DNA of 33,501 bases from an uncultured Treponema sp. Its GTDB lineage: Bacteria > Spirochaetota > Spirochaetia > Treponematales > Treponemataceae. Below the pieces are notes generated by a model. It made no database searches. It saw only the letters and a program-made list of their open reading frames with translations, and was not told the DNA's origin. Shown here piece after piece: positions 8,642-18,400 of the stretch (within the stretch, counting starts at the first letter, position 1; each line of letters starts with the position of its first letter). Location of the stretch: assembly GCA_946411215.1 (NCBI GenBank), contig CAMKDH010000006.1, positions 1 through 33,501 of the forward strand, given 5' to 3'. The position numbers and the translations under genes are program-made.

Positions 8642-11538
8642 TTTGCCCTCCCTGCAATTGTATAATTTGTTCGGCAGATTGATTTATAAGAACAACCGTT
8701 GCAATCGTCAAAGGTATCTACGGCTTCAAGCGGATAATCAGCATTCTTTACACATTCAGCAAAGTGCTCTGCATATTCATTAAAAGCTTCAAGCGTAGAT
8801 TCGTAGTTTTCAATTTTTTTTGCGTCTTTTGTAGCATCAACAACAATTGTGTTTTTTTGTGTGCCGCTTGGTTTTATTGCAAAAAATCCCGCAAGGCTGA
8901 TGTCCTGAACGTTTTCATTTTCGCGGATAAGTGTGATGTACATTGGAATCTGGAAATCGGCCAGCGTTCCGTCTTCCTGTACATTTGCCTGATATTGCTT
9001 TGGCATAGCACCGCTTGTATTTTTGTAATCAACAATAGTCCAGCCTAAGTCGTCGGAGTTTGCGTTACCTCCGTTAAGAATGCAGTCTATTTTTCCGGTG
9101 TAGTTCCATTCGCGGTCTGTGTCGTTTCCGCTGTACCATTTTTCTACGCCCTTTACTTTGTAGCCGCCAAACTTGTTGCAAAAATCCTTTAAGAAATCAA
9201 TTATTGTTTCGGTGATTGTTGAGGTTTGTGATTCAAGCATTTGAACAGTAAGAGGGCTGTCGACAAAGCCTTGCTCCGGATCCTGGATTGCCTGTAGTGC
9301 AAGCTCTTTAATTAAAGGAACGAGCTCATCCTGATTTTCTATAATTCCATTTTGAATATCAAACATTGGAAGCGTAAGATTATTTTCCATAAGGTAGCTT
9401 CCGTACAACTCAAGGATTTTGTGATGGATATTTCCAATGTCGTAAGTGCCGATGAGTGAAGTAGAAAGACTGTCTGGTTCAAGCTTGAGTACTGTAGAAA
9501 AAATCCATTGGCGCGGACACGGAAAAAACTTTTTCATATCTGACTGCGACAGCGTGATTTTTTTGCTGCCATCTTTTTCTGTTGTGTTGTGTCTGTTTCT
9601 GTTTTCTATAAGATGATGTTCAATTTTTTTCTGGAGCGAAGATGGAGTTGTGTAAGGTACCGGTTCTTCATAGCGGTTTTTGTTAAAGTAGTTCCAATGC
9701 AGGAACTGGTCTTTTTGCTGTTGGGAAAAATGACGAAGCCCTTCGACAGACTCAGGGCCCCCAGAAAGAAACCACTTTTTTTCTTGTTGAATAAAATCCT
9801 CTTTTTCAAGCTCATTCAAAACACCTGCGTAATCTTTTGGCTCGTGAGTATCAAGATAAGTGTGCGCAATTGCAAAGCCCGCAAAGGTGTCTTCGGCACA
9901 GGAGAATAACGGAAGCTCGCCCTGACCTGATTTTGCATAAAGCCGTATAAAAGTTTTTGATGCATTAAATCTTTTATCTTCTTCTGTTAGTTGCAACAAA
10001 CTTCGCTTGCCCGCATTTAAGAACGAAAGACGTTTAAAAGGAAGCTCAAGATTTTTCTGACTCGCATCAATTACAAACTGATGTTTATACGCACTTGCTG
10101 CTGAAAGCTTATATGGGAATACAGAAATTCCAGTTGCACTGTTTTGCGGTGTATATGTTTTTTTGCTAAGTTCGTTTAAGAAAAAATCATAAGGAGCATC
10201 AACGCTAAGCCCCATCGGCTCGCAATAATTTTTTTCAATTGAAATCAGGGTGTTTAATTCCGAAATACAGCGGCTTATAATTTTATCTGCAGTTTCAGAA
10301 AATTCAGAAGATTCAAGGTAGCGTGTTTTAAAAGCCATCCACGCAATATGAATTGCTGCAAAAGTATTGCTCTTGCAAATGGCATTAATATCTTTTTTGA
10401 GGCTTTTATAAAAATTAAGTTCGCGTTCATCCCGACTTATTTTAGAAAGCGCTTCCTTCCAGATATCAATTTGTTTGCCTTCAACAGTTTCATAGCTGCA
10501 GATACAATGCATTCGCTGGCCTTCGCGGATAAGCTGTTCTTTTACAGAATCAAATTCTTTTTTCCACGGAATGTAATTATCAAGCAGAAGCGCCCTTACA
10601 CTTACATACGAAAAATTAGAATTGTAACAATCAAGAATCTCATTGAAAATTTTACCAGCGCAGTTTGATGTTAGAGGAAAGCCCGCGCGAATTACAAAAG
10701 GCACGCAGTAAGTTTTAAGTTCCCGTTCAAGATAAGGACGATAAGTTTCAAGATCAGGCACGTTCAGAGTGATGTCTGTCCATTGTGCTTTTCCTTCTGC
10801 CACAAGCTTTCTCATTGCAAGAATTGTCATGCGAAGTTCTGTTCTCGAATCACGATATTTTATACAGGCAGGGTGGGGCGCTTCTTCTGCAGGCATTGTC
10901 ACAAGTGTGATTGCAGGACACTTATCAAAAACTTCAATGTAATCTGCAAAGTCTTCAAGAGTTTCGGGATAAATAATCAGAACCTTTTTTTGTGTAGCCG
11001 AAAAATCTGGAACAGTCCACGCCGGTTCAAAAAAGTTGTTTGCTTCAAGGAATGAATTGTATTCTTTGTAAAGAGTTTCAAAATCAGAATCTTCTTCGTC
11101 CTCATCGTCGTAGCCCAAAGCCGCTGCCTTTTCCTTAAGGTCGTGCCACAGTTTTAGTGAAGGAAGAATTTTCGAAATCCAGTCTGTAAAAGAATCTGCA
11201 GTATCAGCAAAATCCGGATTTATGATTTTCTGAAAAAACTTTTCTTCCGCATTCCGTCTGATTAAATTGCTTACAAAAATCTTTCGCAAAAGTGAAGGAA
11301 TAACATTTTTATCTTTCTGTTCCGCCGAAGCATACTGCCCCTTAAACTTATCCCAGGAAACAAACCTCTCCAGCGGCACCGCAGTAACCCCCGATTCCTC
11401 TTCATGACAAACGCACCAGTCCACCCAGGAGTTCATCACAACATCCGTAGAAAAAACAAAAAGCACGTTTTCATCTTTGAGATATTCCGCAAAAAGCGCC
11501 GCTAAATTTTCCGGGGAAATAGAAAGAGTGTTATTCAT
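8638..11538 (-). CDS. addB: AddB-like PD-(D/E)XK nuclease-family subunit
   Basis: Overlaps addA by 4 nt (ATGA). C-terminal GKIDCILNGG...WTIVDYKNTSG nuclease motif; cysteines FPCPRQW and DDCNGCSYKSICR fit an AddB-type Fe-S cluster. Confidence 0.8.
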   Translation of the reverse strand: MNNTLSISPENLAALFAEYLKDENVLFVFSTDVVMNSWVDWCVCHEEESGVTAVPLERFVSWDKFKGQYASAEQKDKNVIPSLLRKIFVSNLIRRNAEEKFFQKIINPDFADTADSFTDWISKILPSLKLWHDLKEKAAALGYDDEDEEDSDFETLYKEYNSFLEANNFFEPAWTVPDFSATQKKVLIIYPETLEDFADYIEVFDKCPAITLVTMPAEEAPHPACIKYRDSRTELRMTILAMRKLVAEGKAQWTDITLNVPDLETYRPYLERELKTYCVPFVIRAGFPLTSNCAGKIFNEILDCYNSNFSYVSVRALLLDNYIPWKKEFDSVKEQLIREGQRMHCICSYETVEGKQIDIWKEALSKISRDERELNFYKSLKKDINAICKSNTFAAIHIAWMAFKTRYLESSEFSETADKIISRCISELNTLISIEKNYCEPMGLSVDAPYDFFLNELSKKTYTPQNSATGISVFPYKLSAASAYKHQFVIDASQKNLELPFKRLSFLNAGKRSLLQLTEEDKRFNASKTFIRLYAKSGQGELPLFSCAEDTFAGFAIAHTYLDTHEPKDYAGVLNELEKEDFIQQEKKWFLSGGPESVEGLRHFSQQQKDQFLHWNYFNKNRYEEPVPYTTPSSLQKKIEHHLIENRNRHNTTEKDGSKKITLSQSDMKKFFPCPRQWIFSTVLKLEPDSLSTSLIGTYDIGNIHHKILELYGSYLMENNLTLPMFDIQNGIIENQDELVPLIKELALQAIQDPEQGFVDSPLTVQMLESQTSTITETIIDFLKDFCNKFGGYKVKGVEKWYSGNDTDREWNYTGKIDCILNGGNANSDDLGWTIVDYKNTSGAMPKQYQANVQEDGTLADFQIPMYITLIRENENVQDISLAGFFAIKPSGTQKNTIVVDATKDAKKIENYESTLEAFNEYAEHFAECVKNADYPLEAVDTFDDCNGCSYKSICRTNYTIAGRAK
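9739..9757. repeat. REP-like element inside the addB coding sequence
   Basis: CCCTTCGACAGACTCAGGG, an imperfect palindrome, translated in frame on the minus strand as GPESVEGLRHF. Confidence 0.6.
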
Positions 11539-11564
11539 ATAAAAAATTATAACACAACTTTAAC

Positions 11565-11581
11565 GTCATTGCGAGAATGAC
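11565..11581. repeat. Short perfect inverted repeat upstream of addB
   Basis: GTCATT-gcgag-AATGAC, carrying the CGTCATTGCGAG core. Confidence 0.65.
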
Positions 11582-11590
11582 AAGTCGATT

Positions 11591-13291
11591 TTAATTCTTA
11601 CACCTTTCCAGTGCCTGATTTATGTTCTCAAAAATGTTTTCGCGGCCGAGCTTGTCTGCCATGCCTGTTTTTTCGAGCAAAAGGTATGGCTGAGTGTGAA
11701 TTCCGCTTATTACAATGGTAATTCCTTTGCGGTCACAGGCAGCTTTACACTGTTCAAGGGCACGAATTCCACCTGCATCAAGGTAAATTGTGTTTCTCAT
11801 GCGCAAAACAAGAAATTTACAGTCTGTTCCGGCTCGTTCTGTGGCAAGTTCAAACTTTCGGACTGTACCAAAGAAGAGCGGACCTTCAATTTCGTATACA
11901 AAAGTCTGTGGTGGAATATCAAGATTTTCGGCTGGCTGGTCTTTTTTAATACCACCAGTGATAATTTCGCGTTCATTCTGTACTTCAGAAAGGTCAATCA
12001 TCTTTTTAATGAAGAAGAATGCAGCAAAACCAAGGCCAACTTCAATTGCAACAGTAAGATCAACGAATACTGTGATGAGGAAAGTCACCGCAAATACTGT
12101 AATATCTGATTTCTGACCTTTCAAAAGCGAGCGGATAGCTGGGAAACCTGCCATATTCCATGCAACATTTATTAAAACAGCGGCAAGAGCGGCCATTGGA
12201 ATGTATGCGGCATATTTTCCTGCAAAAAGAAGGATTAAAAGCAGTGTGATTGCGTGAATTATACCTGCAATTGGTGTGCGGCCACCGTTTTTGATGTTTG
12301 TGGCGGTACGTGCAATGGCTCCTGTAGCGGGAATTCCACCAAAAAGTGGGCTTGCAATGTTAGCAACACCCTGTGCAATAAGCTCTGTATTTGAATCATG
12401 CTTTGTACCAATCATACCGTCGGCAACAACAGCACTGAGCAAAGACTCTATAGCGGCTAAAACTGCAATAGAAATTGATGTTGGGAACAAAGTTGTGATT
12501 GTTTTTATGCTGAGACTCGGCAACTGAGGTTTTGGAAGTGTATTTGGAATTACAAAATGAGGACTTCCGTCTGCAAAAGTTCCGATTGTGTCGGTGCGGA
12601 GACCTGTTGTTTTTTCCAAAATGATGCTTACAACTGTAGCCGCAATGATAACTACAAAGCTTCCCGGGATTTTTTTAATGAATTTAGACCATATGAAGAT
12701 AAACGCAAGGCAAACTGCAGCCATAATTGTTGAATACCAGTTTACTGTTGCAGCCGATTTTATATAAACGATGATTTTTGGAAGGAAATCTCCCGGCATT
12801 TTTGAATATTCTTCTCCAAGAATTGTCATTGGAATTGTAAAATCAGGGCGAAGTCCAAAAAAGTCTCCAAGCTGACCTGCGGCAATAGTTACTGCAATAC
12901 CTGCGGTAAAGCCTGTTACAATTGTATATGGGATAAACTTTACAAGGCCACCCATCTTAAATGCGCCAAGAAGGATGAGGATAATTCCAGCCATCATTGT
13001 TGCGGTAGCAAGTCCGCCAAGTCCGTACTGGGCAACTACACCATAAACAATTACTGCAAAAGCACCGGTTGGGCCACCAATCTGAACGCGGCTGCCACCA
13101 AGGGCCGAAATACAAAAGCCGGCGATTATAGCGGTAAAAAGTCCTGCTGCAGGATTCACGCCCGAAGCAATAGCAAAAGCAATAGCCAGTGGAAGAGCAA
13201 CAATTCCAACAATCACACCGGCGATAAGATCGCTCACAAATGTCTTTGAATTATAAGTTTTGAGCGAATTAATGAGTTCTGGTTTAAACAT
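11591..13291 (-). CDS. SulP/SLC26-family anion transporter with C-terminal STAS domain
   Basis: IAGVIVGIVALPLAIAFAIASGVNPAAGLFTAIIAGF, SALGGSRVQIGGPTGAFAVIV, and STAS-like C-terminus (FLVLRMRNTIYLDAGGIRALEQ). Start set at MFKPELINS; the ORF-track extension to 13363 runs through promoter and repeat DNA. Confidence 0.92.
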   Translation of the reverse strand: MFKPELINSLKTYNSKTFVSDLIAGVIVGIVALPLAIAFAIASGVNPAAGLFTAIIAGFCISALGGSRVQIGGPTGAFAVIVYGVVAQYGLGGLATATMMAGIILILLGAFKMGGLVKFIPYTIVTGFTAGIAVTIAAGQLGDFFGLRPDFTIPMTILGEEYSKMPGDFLPKIIVYIKSAATVNWYSTIMAAVCLAFIFIWSKFIKKIPGSFVVIIAATVVSIILEKTTGLRTDTIGTFADGSPHFVIPNTLPKPQLPSLSIKTITTLFPTSISIAVLAAIESLLSAVVADGMIGTKHDSNTELIAQGVANIASPLFGGIPATGAIARTATNIKNGGRTPIAGIIHAITLLLILLFAGKYAAYIPMAALAAVLINVAWNMAGFPAIRSLLKGQKSDITVFAVTFLITVFVDLTVAIEVGLGFAAFFFIKKMIDLSEVQNEREIITGGIKKDQPAENLDIPPQTFVYEIEGPLFFGTVRKFELATERAGTDCKFLVLRMRNTIYLDAGGIRALEQCKAACDRKGITIVISGIHTQPYLLLEKTGMADKLGRENIFENINQALERCKN

Positions 13292-13300
13292 AATGGTGTG

Positions 13301-13329
13301 ATTATAACGAATTCTATAAAGAGTGTCAT
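13301..13329 (-). promoter_or_regulatory. Sigma70-like promoter for the SulP gene
   Basis: Minus strand ATGACA (13329-13324), 17-nt spacer, TATAAT (13306-13301). Confidence 0.6.
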
Positions 13330-13365
13330 TCCTGTTACGAGATTGTCGGGTCAAGCACAACAATA
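13324..13365. repeat. Degenerate dispersed-type repeat
   Basis: TGTCATTCCTGTTACGAGATTGTCGGGTCAAGCACAACAATA resembles GTCATT.../TTGTCGGGTCAAG...CAA intergenic repeats. Partial palindrome. Confidence 0.35.
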
Positions 13366-13390
13366 GCGCAGATATTTATTTCTCTATATC

Positions 13391-13419
13391 TTGCAATACC
13401 CTCAAAAAAACACTATAAT
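13391..13419 (+). promoter_or_regulatory. Sigma70-like promoter for the 13.5-31.7 kb operon
   Basis: TTGCAA (13391-13396), 17-nt spacer, TATAAT (13414-13419), about 80 nt before the first ATG. Confidence 0.65.
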
Positions 13420-13497
13420 AGAAAAGTTGTGATTATTTTCGGGTAAACAGGGGAATTTACCGATAATTACAATATACGGTGAGATTAGTTAATTATC

Positions 13498-15444
13498 ATG
13501 AAAAAAGTTAGAAAATTAATTGTTACTTTAATCATTTTACTATCATTGTGTCTACCTGCTTCGGCGTTAGAACTTGTTTTCTCATTAACTCCAGATTTAG
13601 TTTTTCCATTTTTAACCGATGGAACTACAAAATATGAAACTCTTGGTTATGGTGGAATGCTCGATACAGGTGTTTCGCTATTTAATTACTGGAACGTTGG
13701 AACAACTGCAGGATTTTATGCAGTACCAAAACTGTCTTCTTCAAAATTCGCAGAAAATCAGCCAAAAAATTTATTCCTTGTTCCAGTTGGACTTAAAACA
13801 GGAATATCTGTTTATCCGTTTTCACGACTGATGCTTGGAGCAGGTGTTTCTGGTGGTTTTAGTATTGCAATTTCTGGTGACAGCATGCACTATCAGCCTT
13901 GGTATAAAGGCGAAGTATCTGCTGCCTTCCGAATTAATCCTTCTTTTTCTGTAGGACTTACAGGTTCCTGGGTAGATTATCAGTTTGATTCCTGGTGGGG
14001 TAATTCTTTAATGCAGGGACTTACAGCTGGAGTTTCATTAACTTATCGTTTTGATACAAACAGAACTTCTGGAAGCGTAAGTGCTACTGCAGAATTTGAT
14101 GATTATGTATTCCCATTGCTTTATACAATTTACAAAGAAAACAGCTTTGGAACAGTTTATATTACAAACGAAGAAACTGCTGAAATAAGAAACATTCATG
14201 TATCTCTCCGTTCAAAAGGTTATACAGCTTCACAAATGGAATGTGGAGTAATTTCAAGTCTTGGAAAGCATAAAACTCAGGAGCTTGCTCTTACTGCAGA
14301 CTTCTCTGAAGCAATCTTGAACTTTACAGAAAACGGACAGATTCCTGCCGAAGTCGTAATGGAATACGAACTTTTAGGTCAGAAGAGAACTGCCGTTTCT
14401 CAGATTATTATTCCTGTTTATAACCGTAACCAGATGCGTTGGGCAGACCCTGCAGTTCTTGCAAGTTATGTTTCTACATCTGCACAGGAAGTTCTTGAGT
14501 TCTCTAAATATCTTGTAGGAATTTCAAGAAGATCTCTTCGTACAGGTCTTAACCGCAACATGCAGTTTGCAATGTATGTATTTGAAGGAATGCGCCTTGC
14601 AGGAATTCAGCTCGACTCAGATCCTTCTACACCTTATGATTCTTATCACCTTGATCCTTCAATCCTTGATTATATTCAGTATCCATATCAGACAATGCTT
14701 TATAAGTCTGGCGACAAGGATGATTTGGGAATCCTGTTTATGTCATTACTCCAGTCTGTAGGTATTGAAACTTCATTCATCGCTACAAATGATGATTTTA
14801 TTGTTCTGTTCAATACAGAAGTTACTTCAGAAAGAGCAAACACATTATTCTACGGAACAGACCGCATTATGATTCTTGAAGATGATAATGTATGGATTCC
14901 AATTTCTATGAAAGCTTTGAGTGAAGGCTTTATTAACAGCTGGTACAAGGCTATTGAAGAAATTGATTATATAAACGAAACCGAAGAAGATTATTACTTT
15001 GTAGGAATTTCTGATGCCTGGACATATTATCCTCCAGCAGGTTTTGCGAGCGGTGAAAATATTTCTCTTGAAAGCTCTGAGCAGACAATTACTGATACTG
15101 TAGAAACCGACCTTGTGCGCTATATTACTGCAGAATTTGGCCCACAGATTACTGCAATCCTTACTAAGATTAAAAAAGAAGGCGCATCAATTACTCTGTA
15201 TAATCAACTTGGTATGCTTTATGTTCGTGCCGGTATGTATTCAAATGCTATTCCTGTATATCAGTTGGCTGCAAAAATGGGTTCTATCCCTGCTATGAAT
15301 AACCTTGGAAATATTGCTTCTCTTCAGAATAATCTGGAAGAAGCTGTTAAATGGTATAGAAAAGTTCTGGATCTTGATTCGGAAAATGCTACTGCAAAAG
15401 CTAACTTAAGACGAATCGAAAGTGAGCTTGAAGAGCAGCAGTAA
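13498..15444 (+). CDS. Predicted exported protein: barrel-like N-terminus, degenerate transglutaminase-like domain, TPR C-terminus
   Basis: Signal peptide (MKKVRKLIVTLIILLSLCLPASA), Gly/aromatic beta-rich N-terminal part, colinear similarity to the next gene through the transglutaminase-like region, and TPR-like C-terminus (NNLGNIASLQNNLEEAVKWYRKVLDLDSENATAKANL). Confidence 0.8.
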   Translation: MKKVRKLIVTLIILLSLCLPASALELVFSLTPDLVFPFLTDGTTKYETLGYGGMLDTGVSLFNYWNVGTTAGFYAVPKLSSSKFAENQPKNLFLVPVGLKTGISVYPFSRLMLGAGVSGGFSIAISGDSMHYQPWYKGEVSAAFRINPSFSVGLTGSWVDYQFDSWWGNSLMQGLTAGVSLTYRFDTNRTSGSVSATAEFDDYVFPLLYTIYKENSFGTVYITNEETAEIRNIHVSLRSKGYTASQMECGVISSLGKHKTQELALTADFSEAILNFTENGQIPAEVVMEYELLGQKRTAVSQIIIPVYNRNQMRWADPAVLASYVSTSAQEVLEFSKYLVGISRRSLRTGLNRNMQFAMYVFEGMRLAGIQLDSDPSTPYDSYHLDPSILDYIQYPYQTMLYKSGDKDDLGILFMSLLQSVGIETSFIATNDDFIVLFNTEVTSERANTLFYGTDRIMILEDDNVWIPISMKALSEGFINSWYKAIEEIDYINETEEDYYFVGISDAWTYYPPAGFASGENISLESSEQTITDTVETDLVRYITAEFGPQITAILTKIKKEGASITLYNQLGMLYVRAGMYSNAIPVYQLAAKMGSIPAMNNLGNIASLQNNLEEAVKWYRKVLDLDSENATAKANLRRIESELEEQQ

Positions 15445-15463
15445 GGGTGAGTTATAAAAGTTT

Positions 15464-18400
15464 ATGTCAGGCAAGCAATCAAAAAAGATAAGAAAAACAA
15501 GAAAAATCTCTAAGAAGGCAGTTGCAGGGGCGGCTGCTGCAGTTCTTTGTGCGGCTCCACTTGCTGCAGAAGGCGGAGATTTTCTTGTAAGTTTATATCC
15601 TCATTTTTCTTTTCCTGTTATAAAGTTTGATGATTCTCTTAGCACAGGCTTTGGCGGCGGATTAAAGTTAACTTATCGTCCTACAGATTATTTTGGAATA
15701 TTCCTTCAGGGTGACTACAAGCAGTTCTCATTTGATACAAAACAAAGTATTGGAAGCCTTTCTGTTTTTGATGGAATGGTTGGTGCCGGTTATCACCTTT
15801 CATTCACTGACCGACTTGGTCTTGATATTGATGGTGGGGTCGGATTCTACTCATCAAACTATTCAACAGGTTCTGGTTCTCAGAAAAACACTGTTACACT
15901 TACAGGCTTTAATGTAGGCGGTTCAATTTCTGTTTCGTATAAAATCGGACCAACAATTTCGGTTTATGCAGCCGGTGGTCCTCAGCATTATGCATACAAA
16001 AATTCAAAATTTCTTACCACTGTAGATGCAAATCCTGGTGTTACATTTAATATTACAAAGGCTTTCTCAAATAAAAATAACGTAAGTCTTGGCGATCAGG
16101 AACTCAAGCCTGTTTTCCCGGTATTCTATTCGTGGTATAACGACAACTCTTTTGGTTCCGTAGAAATCTGCAACGAAGAAGATGCTTCTATTACCGATGT
16201 AACTGTATATTTTTATCAGCAGCAGTATATGGGTCAGCCTCGTGATTGCGGAAAAACTGCAATCCTTAAGAAAGGCGAAAAGTTTACAGTAGATCTTAAA
16301 GCATTCTTTAACGAGAACATGCTTAATTTGAACGAAAAGAGCGATACCCTTGCAAATATCATTGTAGAATATAAATACCTTGGTGCGAAACGTACCGAAA
16401 CCTTCCCAATGATTGTTCCTGTTTACGGACGGAACAATATGTCTTGGGAAGATGACCGTTGTGCCTCTGCCTTCGTTTCTTCAAAAGACCCTGCGGCTAT
16501 GTGGTTTGCAAAATATGTAACTTCTATAGTTCGCGAAGATATCCGCAGTGGTGTTCCTCAGAATTTTCAGTATGCAATGGCTGTTTTTGAAGCGCTGGAT
16601 CAGTTTGGTATAAACTATGTAAAAGACCCAACCTCTGCATTCGAAGATAACGTTGGTACAGCATCTATAGACTTCCTTCAGTTCCCTTACCAGACCCTGA
16701 TGTATCGTGGTGGTGACTGTGACGACCTTTCTATTCTAACATGTTCTTTGCTTGAATCAATTGGAATTAAAACAGCATTCATTACAATTCCGGGGCATAT
16801 TTTTATGGCCTTTGATTCCGGTCTTTCTGTTGCCGAAGCTAAAGAATATTTTGATACACTTGATAATCTTATTGTAAACGAAAATAAAGTCTGGGTACCT
16901 CTTGAAATTACACTTAGTGATGAAGGTTTTAATAAGGCATGGCATAAAGGTGCATGGGAATGGAATACAGCAAACCGTTCCGGCGATGCAATGATTTATC
17001 CAATGGAAGCTTCATGGAAAATTTATAAGCCTGTAAGCGTTCCTGGTGCCGCTGCAAAGTTTACAATGCCTGGTGATTCAGCAGTTGCAGAAGGATTTTC
17101 TTATATTGTTGATGAGTTCGTTCTTAATCAGATTACTCCTCAAATTGCAAGCTATGAAAACCTTCTTGCTAAAGCTCCTACCGCACAGAATTATAATGAT
17201 TTTGGTATTTTGTATGCCCGCTACGGACTTTTTGAACTTGCTGATGAACAGTTCCAGAAGGCTAGAACTGTAAATTATCTTCCATCTATTTTGAATACAG
17301 CAAACCTTTGTTATTCTAAAAAGGATTATGCTCAGGCTACAAGCTGGTATAAAAAAGTTCTTGCTGTTGATTCTGAAAATAATTTTGCAATGCTTGGTCT
17401 TGCGCGCTGTGCTTATGAAACAGGCGATTATAACGAATGCGATAAATGGTATGGTATTGTTTATAAAAACGACAGAAAGCTTGCACGTCAGTATTCATAC
17501 CTTGGAGCTTTTGAATCAACTTCTGGACGAAGCTTTAGTCTTGCAGACAGATTGGAAAACACAGTCTGGTTACGCAGTCAGGATTTTGATCCGGCATTAC
17601 CAGAACAAATAATCCAGAGAATTGAACCAAAGGTAGAATTAGCAGTTGCTTCAAATGTTGTACTTCAAACAAGTGAACCTGTAAAAGAAAAAACTCAAAT
17701 AGAAAATCCTAATGCTTCAGTTGCTGTTGTTCCAGATACAGTAACAGAGGAAGAAGAAAAAGTCGAAGAAGAGCAGACTACTTCTTCAGGCTCTGGCGAC
17801 GGTGATAACAATGATGCAGTGATCACAGAAAATGATATTGTAACCACTGAAAATGATTCTGTGCTTACAGAGATCGATACAGTGATTACTGAGAACGAAA
17901 CTGTAGTTTCTGATACTGATACTTTGGCCTTTGACAGCAATACGGTGGTCTCTGAACTTGTTGAAGAACAAGAGGAAGATGATGCCGAAGAAGAATACAA
18001 AGGTATTTCTTCTCAGCTTGATTTTGATTTCCTTTCTGTACAGGAACTTGCCGAATTAGCCGAAGAAGCAATTATTGAAAACGGCGAAACACTTGATGAT
18101 TTTGATACTTCAATTGAGATGGTTTCGGTACGAGAAGATAAAATTGTTGATACAACTTTTGATCCTCCTCTCGTAACAAAAGCTCCGGAAAATCCTCCGG
18201 CACCTGAAACTCCTTCTTCTTCAGAAGTTGATGCAGCTGCTAGTGTTGCTGCCGCAGTCACTGTAACTGGTGCAGCTACTACAGGTGCAGCCGAAACAGC
18301 CGCTGGAACTCTTACCGGAGTTACTGAAGCTGCAGTTGCAACCGTCACAGCAACAGAAGCCACAACTGCATTCTACGACACAACTCCAGAATCTTCTGAA

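Noticed and set aside
5527-11055. Many plus-strand ORFs of 60-137 aa across addA/addB
   Set aside because: They are antisense to clear helicase-nuclease coding sequence, with non-protein-like composition.
11696-12527. Plus-strand ORFs over the SulP gene
   Set aside because: They are antisense to a recognised transporter with a full set of motifs.
13292-13363. N-terminal extension of SulP (MLCLTRQSRNRNDTLYRIRYNHTI)
   Set aside because: It overlaps a -35/-10 promoter and a repeat remnant and is atypical for SulP.
17695-18363. Several minus-strand ORFs rich in Ser/Val/Ala
   Set aside because: They are antisense to the repetitive linker of the 1198-aa protein, with no RBS or family signature.
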